Below are positions 17,001-24,797 of a DNA stretch of 33,826 nt, piece after piece. The stretch is from an uncultured Bacteroidota bacterium. GTDB taxonomy: Bacteria > Bacteroidota > Bacteroidia > Chitinophagales > Chitinophagaceae. A model generated the notes under the pieces. The model was not told where the DNA came from, made no database searches, and saw only the letters and a list, made by a program, of their open reading frames with translations. The first letter of the stretch is position 1; the number at the start of each line of letters is the position of its first letter. The DNA lies in contig CAMLGR010000036.1 in assembly GCA_946479615.1 (NCBI GenBank), forward strand, positions 1 to 33,826, given 5' to 3'. Made by a program: the position numbers and the translations under genes.

Positions 17001-20000
17001 TATCTTTCGACAATAATCTCTGGTTGCTTCGATTGTTTGTCATTGATATAAATATCTTCCTGGTGGGTAAATAATTGGTTTTGCACGATAAAAAACTGTG
17101 TAAGTCTCACCATCTGCGTAGCTGCAGAAGGTATTTTCAATTGATACTGGTGAATGCCTTTCTCATAGGCTCTTTCTTCATATGAATATTGCAATGGCCG
17201 TTTTGTATTAGTGGAAAAATAGGCCAAATGGAAGATGGAATAAGTTGGATTTTCCAGGTTGCCATAATAATAAGTCAGGGTTTCGCCTTTGTTTGCTGAG
17301 TTATAAGGCAAATGATAAAAGGACCAGGAAGATCCCGGTAATTTATTCTCCTTTTCATCAAAAATAACAAAGGATCTTTCGGCTTCACCCCGGAGTATCC
17401 CGCTATCGGTTACCTGGGCCACCAATTTATAGCTACCAGCGGGCAGCCAGTCTGGTTGCAGTTCCAGTTTACCATCTGCAGTAGTATTGATAGTAGCTGT
17501 ATATACAAGCTGTTCATTGTCTTTATCATTTTCCTGCATGAAATCTACGAAGGGAAATGATCGTTGTAATTCCTTTACATCGTATAACCATATATCGGCT
17601 TTCGTCAGTTTCCGGTTATTGTACAATTTCTTTTTTTCTTCCAGCCTGTACACTTTAACAGTAACATTTTTGGAAACAATGCCTGCATTCCTGTCACTGG
17701 CCCCGATCACTATCGGTGATAAATGATTTCTTTCATATTGTGGCCGGGATTGGATTTTTAATATGGTGGGTCTGCTGGAAGTATAAACAGTTGCATCTGC
17801 ATCATAACTTTCACCGGTGCCATCAACTGTGCTAACCCGTAGCTGGTAGCTAAAGCTCCAGGGCCGGTCATTATCCAAATGATATGTCTTTAAAACAGCA
17901 TCATTGACTTTTATTTCCAGTTGCCCGTCTGCATCTGTGTACCCGGTTGTATCGGAGAGCGTGAGTTCAGCATTTGTTCCATAGATCAGTGGAATTGTGC
18001 CACTCCTGTCAACCGAATATTCCACCTTCACATTATTCAGTGCTGCACCGGCAAAGGATTTTATTTTTACTTTAAAAGAAAATGAATCGCCCGGCAGCAA
18101 TTCCGTTACCGGCTTATCTATATTTATTTCATAGGCAGGTCTTTTATATTCTTCCACTTTAAATTCGCCGGTATTATAAGCCTGGTCCATATAATCCGGT
18201 TCTATGCTCCAGTCGCCTGTAGCTGCGGTCACGGGTATTTTAAAAGAACCTGAAACCGAACCATATTCATTGGGAACTATTTTTATCGAATCCATTTCTT
18301 TGGAAAACGGATCTTTGATCAGCAGGTAAGGCTCCATTTCATTGAGCCATTTTTTATATACATTATTGAACAGTTTTCCACCGAGGTTTTGACGGCTCAT
18401 CACCATCGGCTCACCTTTCTTATTTTTTGTAATAAATATGGCTTTATAATAAACGGTTTGGCCGGGACGATAAATACTGCGATCCGTATAGATATAGGCT
18501 TTTGCATTTTCATCATAAAATTCGGCCATATCTTCATATTCATCTTTATCATAAATGTCATCAGGTTTTTCATATTCGTTGTATTGCACTCTTTGCCTGA
18601 CCGTATCTATTCCATAAACAACTTCCAGGTCGTCCTGGCTATCATTGGTTATACTAATAAATCCCTGCTTATTGACGGTATATTTTTGAGAGGAGACCGC
18701 ATATTTTCCTTTGTTTTCATTCCTGGTATCATAAGCGGTCACCACAGCGCCGGTCACCGGTAGACCTGTTTTCCTGTTCAGCACATACACTCTTGTGTCA
18801 TTGTTCACAATGGCTATATCGGTAACATTAAAATAGACGGGGGTTTTATATCCTGAATCAAACCCCGGTTGAGAGGAAAATAAAAGTGCGTATCTGCCTG
18901 CAGGCAATGGATCGATTTTTATATAAGCACCATGATAATTATAATCACCGGTAGCAGGCAGATCGATGCCCGCTTGTATAATAACAGGTTTTCCTGGCAG
19001 TGTTTTTAATTCCTTCTCATTGCTGCCCGGCCGGGGATCAATTGGCTGGTCCTCCGAAACGGCAGGCGACCGGAATAATGCTTTCAATTGCTTCTCCCGT
19101 TCAGTTTCAGAATTATTCAGGAAAGCAGCATCCAGTTTCACCACGCGGTAATAAAGTGTATCAACATTCTTAAATTGTAGTTCCGCCAGCAAGGGTTCCC
19201 CGGGCAGGTTATTTTCTTCGAGGTTGATAGAAAGTTCCGGGTTTTGAATCTGGCGTTCCATCCGCAGCAGGATTCCTTTGAGATAATAGAAACTATCCAT
19301 TAAAGAACGGTTGGCATCAAATAACTCAAGTGCTTTTACCGAATGATAGCGCCATATAGTACCATACTCTTTTGGCAGATAGCCCCTGCCTGCCATATCC
19401 AGTGTATACCGCAGGTCGGGAAAATACCTGACCGACTGGCTGTTCCATAATAAACAAAGCTGGTACACTGCGTGTGCCCTTACCGTTCTGTATGGAGAAG
19501 CAGCAATTACCTGGAGATATTGCTCGTATTTTTTTTCATCATTCTCGCTTTCTGCTTTGGCAAGATTGTATGCGAACTTGTGGGCCAGTGTTTCGATGAA
19601 ATACCATTCCTCCTTATTGCTCTCGTGATACGATAACCATTCCCTGAATAATTGCAGCCGTTTGAAGAAAGGGTCTTTTGATCCCGACACGGAATCCAGT
19701 TTAGCAATAAAATTATCCGGGTCCAGGGCAAACCAGTTATTAATCAGTGACCGGTAAACCGGATATTGAAACCGGCTGCCATTTATTTCTTCTGCAATAG
19801 CAAGATCAAATAATAATGGCCTGTACAAAAACTGCAATGGATCGGAGGATAACCAAAGAGCTTCATCGATATTGACCAGGGCGATATGTTTACTTAGTTC
19901 CTTTGCTTTATCGAAATGTATACCGGCCAGGCTATCCAGTATCGTGGGTGAATAAGCGGCATAGTTGACAGGAATATCTTTTCGCTCGTAAGTCATTTGC

Positions 20001-20383
20001 TGGAAACGGTTGTAGCGGGTATTGAAATCCTGTATTCTTTTCGCCAGCAATAATTCCAAACAATACTGTAACGCCTGTGACAGCGAAGGATCGATCAGCA
20101 ACGTATCGATAAAGGCAGAATTTTTAAAATAGAGACTATCTTCCGTACGCTGGTCGTATATTTTCAACTGATACCAATAACAGCGGGCCGCATAAAAATA
20201 TTTTTTTTCCGCCATTGCTTTTTCCTGTAGCTGCCTGACTTCTGTTGAAACCGCGGCCAGGTTTGTTTTACCCGCGATTGAAGTATCGATATGGTGCCAG
20301 GTGGCGGCACTAAATTGGTTTTGCGCAAAGACGGTCCCGTATTGAAAAGCCAATAAAACAAAAAGGAATTGCCATTTTGCCAT
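13994..20383 (-). CDS. Alpha-2-macroglobulin family protein with embedded TonB-receptor plug-like domain
   Basis: A roughly 2130-residue exported protein. The frame extends to a TTG at 20410, but the ATG at 20381-20383 gives a clean signal peptide (MAKWQFLFVLLAFQYG, cut near FAQ), so residue numbers counted from the TTG should be lowered by 9. A helix-rich N-terminal part of about 400 residues is followed by macroglobulin domains, including TDRSIYRPGQTVYYK (near 640). A plug-like insert (about 1276-1366) reads LSEVVVVGYG, then PLIILDGVVYEG and ADATSIYGARAAQGVLVLSTKG, just like a SusC plug. The core A2M domain (FNMPESVTEWNWKMMAHTK, near 1400) and the thioester motif YGCAEQ (Cys1607) follow, then a helical domain and a C-terminal receptor-like domain. 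Bacterial relatives trap proteases covalently in the periplasm or at the surface. No penicillin-binding protein 1C gene is beside it. It ends inside a repeat. Confidence 0.9.
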   Translation of the reverse strand: MAKWQFLFVLLAFQYGTVFAQNQFSAATWHHIDTSIAGKTNLAAVSTEVRQLQEKAMAEKKYFYAARCYWYQLKIYDQRTEDSLYFKNSAFIDTLLIDPSLSQALQYCLELLLAKRIQDFNTRYNRFQQMTYERKDIPVNYAAYSPTILDSLAGIHFDKAKELSKHIALVNIDEALWLSSDPLQFLYRPLLFDLAIAEEINGSRFQYPVYRSLINNWFALDPDNFIAKLDSVSGSKDPFFKRLQLFREWLSYHESNKEEWYFIETLAHKFAYNLAKAESENDEKKYEQYLQVIAASPYRTVRAHAVYQLCLLWNSQSVRYFPDLRYTLDMAGRGYLPKEYGTIWRYHSVKALELFDANRSLMDSFYYLKGILLRMERQIQNPELSINLEENNLPGEPLLAELQFKNVDTLYYRVVKLDAAFLNNSETEREKQLKALFRSPAVSEDQPIDPRPGSNEKELKTLPGKPVIIQAGIDLPATGDYNYHGAYIKIDPLPAGRYALLFSSQPGFDSGYKTPVYFNVTDIAIVNNDTRVYVLNRKTGLPVTGAVVTAYDTRNENKGKYAVSSQKYTVNKQGFISITNDSQDDLEVVYGIDTVRQRVQYNEYEKPDDIYDKDEYEDMAEFYDENAKAYIYTDRSIYRPGQTVYYKAIFITKNKKGEPMVMSRQNLGGKLFNNVYKKWLNEMEPYLLIKDPFSKEMDSIKIVPNEYGSVSGSFKIPVTAATGDWSIEPDYMDQAYNTGEFKVEEYKRPAYEINIDKPVTELLPGDSFSFKVKIKSFAGAALNNVKVEYSVDRSGTIPLIYGTNAELTLSDTTGYTDADGQLEIKVNDAVLKTYHLDNDRPWSFSYQLRVSTVDGTGESYDADATVYTSSRPTILKIQSRPQYERNHLSPIVIGASDRNAGIVSKNVTVKVYRLEEKKKLYNNRKLTKADIWLYDVKELQRSFPFVDFMQENDKDNEQLVYTATINTTADGKLELQPDWLPAGSYKLVAQVTDSGILRGEAERSFVIFDEKENKLPGSSWSFYHLPYNSANKGETLTYYYGNLENPTYSIFHLAYFSTNTKRPLQYSYEERAYEKGIHQYQLKIPSAATQMVRLTQFFIVQNQLFTHQEDIYINDKQSKQPEIIVERYRKKLSPGSKETFAVTVKTGNENVAAELMTTMYDASLDKLNPHDWVRFENNSSQRYISNRWGVSINSPVGIINRDWDRYRNLQMIAYDSVISLWWLNPVDFVYDNGWGGWMIGTGRGRQNNFQYEMNPGVRLDGLVGNTAGLSEVVVVGYGSVRRSSLAGSVSSVTIRGMSSIAAASQPLIILDGVVYEGNISGLDPNTITAALVLKGADATSIYGARAAQGVLVLSTKGQIILPNEPGPVIVPRKNFSETAFFFPAIHADSHGIYSFSFNMPESVTEWNWKMMAHTKKATSMYAERKLTTQLPLMVQPNMPRLLYQGDRIVLQNRISNLDTTDITGKISCRIIDEGTGEDITAKLLDISQRDISLAKKSTIASSFGITVPADQLNPLKVIVTVHTGDFADGEEHIIPVLSPKIFVSDNHPFVWSNAADTTISLPPVPAADMYGIGLSIAPKPQAALINSLPYLANYPYGCAEQTFNKLLANITALQIMRTDTSARNSFNKIKESVEKENTATAKLPAELAEETMPWLNLSHQTTIQQKQLFELLDTSRVIPGIKDLLKKLTELKTGRGGLSWFNGGKTDFYISCYVLRGFGELKSRNQLIPVSVFNENFTSFINGLIRYCDEQFLENISDSIFNNHLYYMYSRSHWTKSFPANDSLHVTIEKLLRADWRQASSRLSLHNQALLILSTLYFSEKNDDLYSKAIDLLRSLRESAINDEVNGLRWKDISDADDLATGTEETISLLAEAFEVAGMDDSKGIIKWLLNARTDHHWSSTKATAAVLNLLEHQNRTITGLSQTVSAETGNGMLTASDDLFNGNTFQHVKSTVSPSSVKLVKTNAGPARGNIGLYYFSSSAELSKLNKNVQLSKQFYRWNGAQAIWEILPADAIVKIADRIRVIVNIESAKPLSYVYIDDKRAAAFEPGDNSSGYEYGEGFTYYHSVRDAGSQFFIDFIPSGRHEIVYEMKVAQEGSFMSGPASLQCMYKPEVTAYSNSMQFKVVRGEW

Positions 20384-20508
20384 AAGCAGTTTTTTATGCT
20401 GATGCAACAATAATATCTATTACATAACGTTCCCCGAGAATAAAATTAGCCGGAATAGCATACCCGGAGTATTGTTTTATCTTTATGAACAATATTTTAA
20501 CGATCCCC

Positions 20509-22422
20509 ATGAAAAGAACCCTTGTCTTATTCCTGTTTTTCCTGACATATACTATAGCTGGCGCCCAGACCTATAATAAAGAAAAGATCAATAAAAAGGC
20601 CCTCGTCCTTTACGACCAGGCCATGCAAAGGGCCGAAGAAGGCAACCTGACCTTTGCAGTAGGTTTATTTTTACAGAGCATTGAACAGGATGCCAGGTTT
20701 GTGGATGCTTATTTATCAGTAGCCGGTGTATACGGGCAATTGAAAAACTACCGGAACTGTGTTGATTATTACGAAAAAGCTTTTGCACTGGATTCAGTTT
20801 ACACAATCGATTATAAATTACCTTATTCTATCAATCTTGCAGGCCTGGGTGAATTTGATAAAGCATTAAGCGCTATCAATGACCTGCTCACCCGGAAACC
20901 ACCTAAAAACTCCACTTCACTAAAAGCAGCTGAATACAGGAAGCGTTGTTATGAATTTGCAGTTGCCTATGCAGCCAAACATCCTGCCGGCAATTATGTA
21001 TTCGCCCCGCAAAATGCGGGCAGCAATATCAACAGCAATGAATCGGAATATTTTCCGTCGATGACGATAGAAGGCAATGAGCTTGTTTTTACACGAAGGC
21101 TCGGTGCTTTCAATGAAGATTTTTTTTATAGCCGTGAGAATAATAATCAATGGGATAAAGCGCGGCCTATGGAAGGAAATGTAAATACCGATCAGAATGA
21201 AGGCGCACAGAATATTTCACAGGATGGACAATGGCTGGTCTTTACCGGTTGTAACCGACGTGATGGTTTTGGCAGTTGTGATTTGTACATTTCTTATCAT
21301 GAAAACAATGGCTGGAGCGAAGCTATCAATTTAGGCGGCCGTGTCAATTCCGGAGATTGGGAATCTCAACCTTGTTTATCTCCCGATAAACGCGACCTGT
21401 ATTTTGCAAGCCGCCGGCCGGGCGGATATGGCGGAAGCGATATTTATGTATCGCATCTCGAGAATGGGAAATGGAGCGAACCGGAAAATCTCGGACCCGG
21501 TATCAATACAAGCGGTGATGAACAATGTCCTTTTATTCATGCCGATAACCAGACATTATATTTCACCTCTAATTTCTGGCCGGGTTATGGTGATGATGAT
21601 CTTTTTTATGTAAGGAAAGGCCCTAATGATGTATGGAGCAAGCCGGAAAACCTGGGCTACCCCATCAACACTATTAATAAAGAAGGCACTTTATTTATTA
21701 CTGCAAATGGACAAACGGCTTATTATGCCAGTGACCGCAACGATAGCAAAGGCGGTTTGGATATTTATAGTTTTGAATTAAGAGAAGATCTCCGCCCTTC
21801 ACGCACTTTATGGGTAAAAGGCCAGGTGTTTGATAAAAAAACAACCAAAGGGTTACCTTCTGCAGTGGAACTGATCGACCTGGCTACACGTCAACTGGTT
21901 TCAAAAGTGCAGACAGATGAACAGGGAAATTATTTTATCACTTTACCTACGGGCAAGGATTATGCATTTAATGTAAGCCGCAAAGGGTATTTATTTTATT
22001 CTGATAATTTTTCACTGATCAGGAAAACACCTGATTCGGTGTATCAAAAAAACATTCCCCTTCAACCTATAGAAGTGAATGCCAGTATTGTATTAAAGAA
22101 TATCTTTTTCGATGTGAACCAATATTCACTAACACCTGCTTCACAGGTGGAACTGGATAAGATCGTGCAATTATTATCGGAAAATCCTACGGTAAAGATC
22201 CAGATCAGCGGTCATACCGATAATGCAGGAACACCGGCGGCTAATCTTACCCTGAGTAATAATCGTGCGAAATCAGTGACAAGCTATCTGAATAGTAAAG
22301 GTATTGCGTTGGCAAGACTTAGCTTTAAAGGATTTGGCGAAACACAACCTATTGCCCCAAATACAACGGAAGAAGGAAGAGCAACTAACCGGAGAACAGA
22401 GATGAAAGTGGTGGGTCAATAG
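20509..22422 (+). CDS. PorE-like TPR / beta-propeller / OmpA protein
   Basis: A 637-residue exported protein. The frame reaches back to an ATG at 20485, but the ATG at 20509 gives a clean signal peptide (MKRTLVLFLFFLTYTIAGAQ), so I use it. Order: signal peptide, TPR repeats (about 25-150), several WD40-like PD40 blades (about 175-430; repeated units such as LYFASRRPGGYGGSDIYVS), a carboxypeptidase-regulatory-like domain (about 440-520), and a C-terminal OmpA domain with ISGHTDNAG and RATNRRTEMKV, which binds peptidoglycan. This combination is that of PorE, the T9SS subunit linking the secretion machinery to peptidoglycan, but many paralogues exist, so the exact role is uncertain. It lacks the lipobox cysteine of classic PorE. 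It is divergent from the macroglobulin gene. Confidence 0.85.
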   Translation: MKRTLVLFLFFLTYTIAGAQTYNKEKINKKALVLYDQAMQRAEEGNLTFAVGLFLQSIEQDARFVDAYLSVAGVYGQLKNYRNCVDYYEKAFALDSVYTIDYKLPYSINLAGLGEFDKALSAINDLLTRKPPKNSTSLKAAEYRKRCYEFAVAYAAKHPAGNYVFAPQNAGSNINSNESEYFPSMTIEGNELVFTRRLGAFNEDFFYSRENNNQWDKARPMEGNVNTDQNEGAQNISQDGQWLVFTGCNRRDGFGSCDLYISYHENNGWSEAINLGGRVNSGDWESQPCLSPDKRDLYFASRRPGGYGGSDIYVSHLENGKWSEPENLGPGINTSGDEQCPFIHADNQTLYFTSNFWPGYGDDDLFYVRKGPNDVWSKPENLGYPINTINKEGTLFITANGQTAYYASDRNDSKGGLDIYSFELREDLRPSRTLWVKGQVFDKKTTKGLPSAVELIDLATRQLVSKVQTDEQGNYFITLPTGKDYAFNVSRKGYLFYSDNFSLIRKTPDSVYQKNIPLQPIEVNASIVLKNIFFDVNQYSLTPASQVELDKIVQLLSENPTVKIQISGHTDNAGTPAANLTLSNNRAKSVTSYLNSKGIALARLSFKGFGETQPIAPNTTEEGRATNRRTEMKVVGQ

Positions 22423-22425
22423 TTT

Positions 22426-22454
22426 TTGGATAATATAAAAATATCTTACCTTTA
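22426..22454 (+). promoter_or_regulatory. Promoter of the Panacea cassette
   Basis: TTG (22426-22428), an 18-nt spacer and TACCTTTA (22447-22454) match the Bacteroidota promoter pattern with one mismatch in the -7 box. It begins 3 nt after the stop of the OmpA gene, so the cassette carries its own promoter. Confidence 0.55.
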
Positions 22455-22471
22455 CTAATTAAATTAGTAAA
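22451..22471. promoter_or_regulatory. Perfect palindrome, putative operator for autoregulation
   Basis: TTTACTAATT (22451-22460), a central A, and AATTAGTAAA (22462-22471) form a perfect 10+1+10 palindrome. It overlaps the 3' half of the -7 box and the predicted transcription start, 20 nt before the Panacea-domain ATG. That is the expected place for a repressor of the operon, as in many toxin-antitoxin systems. Which protein binds is not shown by the sequence. Confidence 0.6.
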
Positions 22472-22490
22472 TTAAAATAACCACCGGGAT

Positions 22491-23078
22491 ATGCCTGGAG
22501 CGCTTACAAATCATCAGATAAACAAACTGGGCAATGCCTTAATATATCTTGCGAAAGGTGTGAGTGAACTTACTAAAACAAAAATTCTAAAACTTTTATT
22601 TTTACTCGAAGAAGCCTCCATAAAGAAGTATGGGTACCCTTTCTTTGGATTTAATTTCCAGATTTGGAAACATGGGCCGGTTTTAAAAGAGGTGTATATT
22701 GATTTGTCTGATGATTCACTAAGCCTTCTAAAAGGATATATTCAAAGAGCCGAGTATGATTCAAAGGAATTCCTGGCAGCAAAGGAGTTTTCAGATGATG
22801 AGTTCAGTGATAACGATATACAATTAATGGATATCATTATTAAGTTCGCCAAGCACAAAACAGCAGCTGATCTTGTTAAATATACTCATGGAGACAACTC
22901 TCTTTGGAAAAGATCTGCAATTAAAAATAATGTTTTGGATCAGCTAGAAACTGGTTTCTTGAATAGTACAGACTATATAATAGACTTTTCTCTTCTTTTT
23001 GAAGAAAATAATTATTTCAAAGAAAAATATGAACATGCACTCGAGAATATGGAGTTCATTAATCATCTAAAAAAATAG
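22491..23078 (+). CDS. Panacea-domain (DUF4065/SocA-like) antitoxin candidate
   Basis: A 195-residue soluble protein resembling the Panacea domain, known from SocA and from the hyperpromiscuous antitoxins of PanAT systems. Recognisable parts are ALIYLAKGVSELTKTKILKLLFLLEEA (about 17-43), the GYPFFGFNFQIWKHGPV segment (48-64), where Trp and GPV are the family's most typical residues, and VYIDLSD after it. The C-terminal half is helical and acidic. In PanAT pairs this domain neutralises very different toxins encoded next to it. Here the next reading frame starts 3 nt after its stop (GTG at 23082) but is frameshifted. The gene has its own promoter with an overlapping palindrome and is AT-rich, fitting an acquired cassette inserted between the OmpA gene and dprA. 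Confidence 0.8.
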   Translation: MPGALTNHQINKLGNALIYLAKGVSELTKTKILKLLFLLEEASIKKYGYPFFGFNFQIWKHGPVLKEVYIDLSDDSLSLLKGYIQRAEYDSKEFLAAKEFSDDEFSDNDIQLMDIIIKFAKHKTAADLVKYTHGDNSLWKRSAIKNNVLDQLETGFLNSTDYIIDFSLLFEENNYFKEKYEHALENMEFINHLKK

Positions 23079-23081
23079 TTA

Positions 23082-23538
23082 GTGTTTGTTGAAGGAGAAA
23101 TAGTCTATTTTAGTCTATTTTAGTCCATTTTATTTTAAAAACGGCAATACCGCAAAAAATAAATATTTTATTGTCCTTAAAAATTTAGACAATAAGATTA
23201 TACTCGCTTCTCTCCCCACACGGTCAAATAAATTGCCCTCTTTTTTACAGGTTAACCACGGTTGTATTAACGACGATGAACATTGCTTCAATTGTTATTT
23301 GTTTGAAGCAGGCAAGCCGATATGTGATAATGGGTTTTGTTTCGATCTTCACACTTTTATTTATGGTACTGAGGTCGAAGATTATGAAGTTGAAATTTTA
23401 AAATCAATTTATGGAATAGAAGGAGTTGATTTTGAAATCGTAGGTAAATTAATTGAAAATGAATTTTCAGCCTTGATCAAATGTTTATTGGATAGCACCA
23501 GTGTCAAAAGAAGAATCAAGCGTCTTCTAACACCATGA
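23082..23538 (+). pseudogene. Frameshifted partner (candidate toxin) of the Panacea protein
   Basis: From the GTG at 23082, 3 nt after the Panacea stop, the frame reads MFVEGEIVYF and then breaks inside three tandem 10-bp copies (23101-23130). If one copy is removed, the frame continues as VEGEIVYFSPFYFKNGN and on without a stop to the TGA at 23536-23538, giving 148 residues. The downstream part (KYFIVLKN, LASLPTRSNKLPSF, HGCINDDEHCFNCYLF, GFCFDLHTFIYG) is clearly protein-like. It has a beta-rich pattern reminiscent of PemK/MazF-type SH3-like barrels; that fold call is inference. A start at the in-frame TTG at 23233 would drop a third of the domain. It may be an inactivated toxin, or a slippage-switched gene. 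I do not recognise the exact family. Confidence 0.65.
23101..23130 (+). repeat. Three 10-bp tandem copies causing a frameshift
   Basis: TAGTCTATTT (23101-23110), TAGTCTATTT (23111-23120) and TAGTCCATTT (23121-23130). The unit length is not a multiple of three, so copy number sets the reading frame of the gene it interrupts. With two copies the gene is open; with the three seen here it is shut. Confidence 0.9.
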
Positions 23539-23569
23539 TAATATTTCTGTTTGACATATTAAAACAACC

Positions 23570-23618
23570 TGATTATTAGAACACAATTTGTAAGATATCA
23601 TATTAATCCTAATAATCA
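23570..23618 (+). promoter_or_regulatory. Inverted repeat in front of dprA
   Basis: TGATTATTAG (23570-23579) and CTAATAATCA (23609-23618) are perfectly complementary over 10 bp and the right arm ends 2 nt before the dprA ATG. In an mRNA this stem could hide the start region. The 13-base word AATCCTAATAATC (23605-23617) is also in the folD-queE hairpin at 13170-13182, so it may be a remnant of the same element. No strong promoter box is evident. Confidence 0.45.
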
Positions 23619-23620
23619 AG

Positions 23621-24724
23621 ATGAGCCAGGATTTGATTTACCAGCTGGGACTGACCCTTATTCCGAATATTGGTTGTGTACATGCGAAGATTTTACTGGA
23701 GAAGTACGGAAGTGCTGAGAAAGTTTTTAAAGCTCCCCAGAAAGAACTGATCTCCCTCGAAGGCATTGGTCTTGTTCGTGCAAAAAGTATTAAATCCTTT
23801 ACTGGTTTTGCAGCCGCCGAAAAAGAAATGTCTTTTATTGAAAAATATAAGATCAAACCTCTTTTTATTACCGATAAACAATACCCGCAACGACTGCTTA
23901 ATTGTTATGATTCGCCTGTTTTACTCTATTATAAAGGGGAAGCGGATCTCAATGCTTCAAAGATCGTTGCCGTGATCGGCACCCGCAGCAATACGGAGTA
24001 TGGAAAACAACAAACAGAAAATTTTATCCGTGAATTGGCTGCTCATGATGTATTGATCGTAAGCGGCCTTGCGTTGGGGATCGATGCTATTGCCCATAAA
24101 ACATCCCTGAAAAACAATCTTCCTACTGTGGCTGTACTAGCGCACGGATTGGACCAGGTATACCCGTCGCAACATACTCTGCTGGCAAAAGAAATTGTAA
24201 ACATGGGTGGTGGATTGCTATCGGAATTCAGAAGTAATACTACCCCCGATAAACATAATTTCCCTGCTCGCAACCGTATTGTTGCCGGCATGAGTGATGC
24301 TGTAATAGTAGCAGAAACCGGCACAAGCGGCGGCAGTATGATTACGGCCGAACTGGCGAACGGTTATAATCGTGATGTATTTGCCTTTCCCGGAAAGATT
24401 ACCGATGCCAGGAGCGCAGGATGCAATGCACTTATCCGAACCAATAAAGCTATCCTGCTCAGCGATACCCGGGAATTGCTCGACCTGATGAACTGGAGCG
24501 ATCAACCCACTAAAACAAAACAACAGCAGAAATTACTGTTTATAGAACTGGATGAAAAGGAAAAAATAATTGTTAAAATTCTCAGTGAAAAGCCGTCTGT
24601 TTCTATCGATGAGCTGAACCTGAAAAGCGGCCTGAGCACCAGCAATGTGGCTTCCGCAGTACTCAACCTCGAACTCAGGAATGTAATTGTATCTTTACCC
24701 GGTAAATTATATCAACTCACCTGA
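23621..24724 (+). CDS. dprA: DNA-processing protein DprA (Smf)
   Basis: DprA binds incoming single-stranded DNA during natural transformation and loads RecA onto it. The 367-residue length is normal. The N-terminus carries helix-hairpin-helix-like sequence (LTLIPNIGCVHAKILL and LEGIGLVRAKSI, about 12-55). The Rossmann-like core (about 110-300) shows VIGTRSNTEYGKQ, IVSGLALGIDAIAHK, SEFRSN with HNFPARNRIVAGMSDAVIV, GTSGGSMITAE and FPGKITDARSAGCNALI, all DprA hallmarks. A C-terminal winged-helix domain (about 305-367) follows. The start codon is the ATG 2 nt after an inverted repeat. The downstream T9SS-type gene begins 73 nt after its stop. DprA is widespread even in bacteria not known to be competent. 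Confidence 0.96.
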   Translation: MSQDLIYQLGLTLIPNIGCVHAKILLEKYGSAEKVFKAPQKELISLEGIGLVRAKSIKSFTGFAAAEKEMSFIEKYKIKPLFITDKQYPQRLLNCYDSPVLLYYKGEADLNASKIVAVIGTRSNTEYGKQQTENFIRELAAHDVLIVSGLALGIDAIAHKTSLKNNLPTVAVLAHGLDQVYPSQHTLLAKEIVNMGGGLLSEFRSNTTPDKHNFPARNRIVAGMSDAVIVAETGTSGGSMITAELANGYNRDVFAFPGKITDARSAGCNALIRTNKAILLSDTRELLDLMNWSDQPTKTKQQQKLLFIELDEKEKIIVKILSEKPSVSIDELNLKSGLSTSNVASAVLNLELRNVIVSLPGKLYQLT

Positions 24725-24797
24725 GACCTCAGGCAACGTATGGGTATATTTCGTTGTCTTATCGTTTTTCAGGCGTGTAAATAAGTCCTGTGTTCCA

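Noticed and set aside
20384..20410. Nine-residue extension of the macroglobulin from a TTG
   Set aside because: The ATG at 20383 already gives a complete signal peptide.
23233..23538. Independent 101-residue gene starting at TTG 23233
   Set aside because: Protein-like sequence in the same frame continues upstream to the 10-bp repeat, so this is the tail of a longer, frameshifted gene.
24687..24797. Extension of the T9SS cargo gene into dprA
   Set aside because: It overlaps the dprA 3' end, and the clean signal peptide starts at 24798.
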